From Desulfovibrio sp. Fe33 (lineage in GTDB: Bacteria > Desulfobacterota > Desulfovibrionia > Desulfovibrionales > Desulfovibrionaceae): a stretch of 64,000 bases of DNA. Shown one piece after another: positions 61,921 to 64,000 of the stretch; within the stretch, counting starts at the first letter, position 1; every line of letters starts with the position of its first letter. The stretch is from NCBI RefSeq assembly GCF_028532725.1, contig NZ_JAQKGU010000010.1, positions 1 to 64,000 on the forward strand. Direction: 5' to 3'. The translations under genes were made by a program, and so were the position numbers. Under the pieces are notes generated by a model that was not told where the DNA came from, did no database searches, and worked only from the letters and a program-made list of their open reading frames with translations.

Positions 61921-62453
61921 TGCCTCCGGCGGCCGGGGGAAGGGGAAAGGGAAACCCTTTGAAAAGGGTTTTCCCTTTCCCCTTCCCCCGGACCCCCATC
62001 CCCTTTTCCTTCCTAAACTTTTTGGGCCGCTTCGCGGGTTTTCACGACGTTGTGTCGGTCTGTCGTCCGAAAGTCGGCCATGTCGCGTTCGCTTGGCCTC
62101 GCCGAAGGCGTGATAAGAAGCTTTGAAAGGGAGTCCAGAGGGGAAACTTTCCCGAAAGTTTCCTCCTCTGGCCGCCGGAGACATTCCTTTCAATCTTCTG
62201 TTCTCAAGTCGGCCATGTCGCGTTCGCCCGGCCCCGCCGAAGGCGCGATAAGAAGCTTTGAAGGGGAGTCCAGAGGGGAAACTTTCTCGAAAGTTTCCTC
62301 CTCTGGCCGCCGGAGGCATTCCTTTCAATCTTCTGTCCTCAAGTCGGCCATGTCGCGTTCGCCCGGCCCCGCCGAAGGCGCGATAAGAAGCTTTGAAGGG
62401 GAGCCCAGAGGGGAAACTTTCTCGAAAGTTTCCTCCTCTGGCCGCCGGAGGCA
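61921..62453. repeat. Dispersed intergenic repeat, copy 3, with 135-bp triplication
   Basis: It has the same 14-base inverted ends and left hairpin as the copies at 25350 and 32384. The right part is repeated three times with a period of exactly 135 bases, starting at 62071, 62206 and 62341; each unit holds the CAGAGGGGAAACTTT hairpin and ends in GGCCGCCGGAGGCATTC (first unit: one changed base). Units two and three are almost identical, so the amplification is recent. Open frames across it are products of the repetition. Confidence 0.85.
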
Positions 62454-62470
62454 TTCTCGATCAAAGGCGC

Positions 62471-62503
62471 AAAAAAAGGCGGCTCCCCGGGGGGAGCCGC
62501 CTT
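62471..62503 (-). terminator. Terminator of the cytochrome transcript
   Basis: AAGGCGGCTCCCC and GGGGAGCCGCCTT pair tightly; on the minus strand a seven-base T-run follows. It lies 20 bases after the cytochrome stop. Confidence 0.9.
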
Positions 62504-62522
62504 GTATCAGCAATGGGCAATG

Positions 62523-62921
62523 CTACTTTACGTGGCATTCGCCGCAGGCGACGGGGCCTTTGCCTTCATTTTCGTGACAGCCCTGGCATTGCAGGTGGTA
62601 GGCACGCATGAGCGGGGTGCCGCCATCGTCGCGGACTTCGGCGTGGCAGGAGCTACAGGGCTCGCCCTCGGAGGATTCTTCGAGGTTCTGGGTGCCGTCG
62701 TCGTTTTTGGAGTGGTGGCAGACCACACAGTCGTCCAGGCCGGCCTTTTCGTTGTGGGCATCATGGACAAAGGGCACGCGGGGGCGTTCGAGCTTGGCGA
62801 AGCCGTCGGCGGGCACCTCGGTCATGTCGTCCTGGGAAAAGGCCGTGGGGGCCATGTAGGCGACGACCAGCAGGATGACGGTCAGCATGGAGGCCGCAAG
62901 CGTGAAGGTGTTCTTTTTCAT
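62523..62921 (-). CDS. tmcA: Periplasmic tetraheme class III cytochrome c (TmcA-like)
   Basis: A 132-residue exported cytochrome with signal peptide (about 1-29). Four CxxCH heme sites lie at 65-69, 89-93, 112-116 and 126-130, and four further His (53, 56, 70 and 109) can supply the distal ligands, the full set for a cytochrome c3. It starts nine bases after the HdrD-like gene and ends at a terminator. Adjacency to that gene, and to a kinase/receiver operon, matches what I recall of the tmc region of Desulfovibrio vulgaris (type II cytochrome c3). DsrJ also follows an HdrD-like gene but has three hemes. The tmc name is inference. Confidence 0.8.
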   Translation of the reverse strand: MKKNTFTLAASMLTVILLVVAYMAPTAFSQDDMTEVPADGFAKLERPRVPFVHDAHNEKAGLDDCVVCHHSKNDDGTQNLEESSEGEPCSSCHAEVRDDGGTPLMRAYHLQCQGCHENEGKGPVACGECHVK

Positions 62922-62930
62922 TGCGTCCTC

Positions 62931-64000
62931 CTAGACTTCCGGTTTTTCCATCAGTTCGTAGATGATGTCGCTGATGAACTTACCGTGCATCCCGAGATCA
63001 TAGTAACCGATGATGTCTTCGATGCCGCCGTGACAGTTGTGGCACGGAATGACGATGTCGTGCACGCCGGTCGCCTTGAGCTGTTCGGCTTTGACGCGGT
63101 TGCCGGTCATGCGGGTCTTCTTGAACGGCGGCCCGCAGTTGATGACGCCGCCGCCTGCGCAACAGCAGTAGTTGTGCTCGCGGTTGGGGGTCATTTCGAC
63201 CACTTCCTTGCACAGGAAGTGGACCACGTCGCGGAGCTTGTCCATGAGGCCTCGGCCGCGGATGATGTTGCACGGGTCCTGAATGGTCACCGGGTTTTCG
63301 TACTGGTGGGTGATCTTGATTTTGCCTTCGTTGATCAGTTCCCAGTAGAAGTCGATGGCGTGGATGACCGGAACCGGCATCTTCTTGTGGCCGAGCCAGC
63401 GGTTGCCCATGTCGTAGACGGAGCGGAAGGCGTGGCCGCATTCACCCATGACGATGCGCTTGACGCGCAGCTTCTGGGCGGATTCGTAGTGGGCGCGTTT
63501 GAGGCGGCCCATATTTTCGTAGTCGCCGACGAACATGCACATGTCCGAGTTGTCCCAGCCCGGATGGGAAGGCATGGTCCAATCCACGCCGGCCGCGTTC
63601 ATGATGGCCGCGGCCTGGTAGATGAGCTGGGTCCGGAACTTGGGTTCCGGGGCGATGACGGAGTAGTAGATTTCGGCCCCTTCCTTGTCCAGGGGGATGC
63701 GCAGGTCCGGGAACTCGTCGCGGGCCTCGTCCTCCTGCCACTGCAGGGAGTCGATCCACTCGTCGTCCTTGACCCACATCTGGTTCATGGTCGAGGCGTG
63801 GGAGTGGGCGGTGTCGCGGATGTACTGCGGGACCACGTCCAGCAGGTAGCAGATGCGGCGCACCATGGACATGATGTAGCCGGTGTCGATGCCGATGGGG
63901 CAGTAGTGGGCGCACCGTTTGCAGAGGTTGCACTCGGTGTAGGCCATCTGGGCCATTTCGTAGATGCGCTGGGGCGAGACCTTGCCCTTCTTGTCCATCA
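62931..64000 (-). CDS. tmcB: HdrD-like iron-sulfur protein (TmcB-like), probably cut by the window edge
   Basis: At least 355 residues. A ferredoxin-type motif CxxCxxCxxxCP (Cys23/26/29/33) is followed by two CCG-type segments as in heterodisulfide reductase HdrD: GECGHAF / QDPCNIIRG and NYCCCAGGG / IPCHNCHGG. Related proteins usually carry two ferredoxin motifs, and the Met at 63998 is at the very edge, so the true start is likely outside. In Tmc and Dsr complexes this subunit faces the cytoplasm and exchanges electrons with a membrane cytochrome b. tmcC and tmcD would be expected beyond the edge. Confidence 0.75.
   Translation of the reverse strand, partial: MDKKGKVSPQRIYEMAQMAYTECNLCKRCAHYCPIGIDTGYIMSMVRRICYLLDVVPQYIRDTAHSHASTMNQMWVKDDEWIDSLQWQEDEARDEFPDLRIPLDKEGAEIYYSVIAPEPKFRTQLIYQAAAIMNAAGVDWTMPSHPGWDNSDMCMFVGDYENMGRLKRAHYESAQKLRVKRIVMGECGHAFRSVYDMGNRWLGHKKMPVPVIHAIDFYWELINEGKIKITHQYENPVTIQDPCNIIRGRGLMDKLRDVVHFLCKEVVEMTPNREHNYCCCAGGGVINCGPPFKKTRMTGNRVKAEQLKATGVHDIVIPCHNCHGGIEDIIGYYDLGMHGKFISDIIYELMEKPEV

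Noticed and set aside
62071-62453. The 135-bp direct repeats as a CRISPR array
   Set aside because: The units are contiguous, long and nearly identical throughout with no variable spacers, and no cas genes are near.
61876-62454. Open frame of 192 codons with three near-identical protein repeats on the minus strand
   Set aside because: The protein repeats simply mirror the 135-bp DNA triplication; there is no ribosome site and the reading is of hairpin DNA.
62523-64000. The cytochrome and HdrD-like pair as DsrJ and DsrK
   Set aside because: The cytochrome has four CxxCH sites and a full set of distal His rather than three hemes, and a terminator follows where dsrO would be expected.

Overview
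The window looks like a chromosomal segment of a sulfate-reducing Desulfovibrionaceae bacterium (Desulfovibrio or Pseudodesulfovibrio type). Supporting this are a six-gene Ech [NiFe]-hydrogenase operon, a tetraheme class III cytochrome c next to an HdrD-like iron-sulfur protein (Tmc-type pair), many two-component proteins, GC-rich coding sequence and several families typical of this group. The assignment is inference; no rRNA is present.

Layout. 1-8.3 kb is regulatory: a cut-off gene at the left edge, a single-domain response regulator with a GAF/HD-GYP protein, CheV with a degenerate DUF885 protein, and a histidine kinase/NtrC-type regulator pair. 8.4-13.2 kb holds small proteins (acylphosphatase-like, secreted, FmdB zinc ribbon, a 36-residue basic peptide) and purB-pyrE. 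13.2-16.9 kb is a compact envelope operon: a Csd6/Pgp2-like L,D-peptidase, a membrane coiled-coil protein and a Csd4/Pgp1-like M99 carboxypeptidase. After a D-2-hydroxyacid dehydrogenase and tRNA-Arg(ACG) comes a CysH-like protein, then echABCDEF (20.1-25.3 kb). An FmdE protein with a metal-chelate-type ABC importer follows (25.6-29.1 kb).

29.5-41.2 kb is housekeeping: ispG-proS, a LysE-type exporter, xseA, two tandem M23 peptidases, xseB-ispA-dxs and a methyltransferase. 41.4-50.4 kb holds a YchJ-like SEC-C protein, arfB, a CgeB-like glycosyltransferase with a kinase-methyltransferase fusion, a DEDD exonuclease, lgt, a glutamine cyclotransferase-like protein, a TetR regulator and ispH. With dxs, ispG and ispA this gives four isoprenoid genes. 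moaE-moaA and a 1219-residue AsmA-like DUF748 protein follow.

56.2-64 kb is the least understood part: a sensor kinase, three stand-alone receivers and a PEP-synthase-like protein that lacks the catalytic barrel, convergent with the Tmc-type cytochrome/HdrD pair running off the right edge. An intergenic repeat with palindromic ends occurs three times (25.35, 32.38 and 61.92 kb); the last copy carries a 135-bp triplication.
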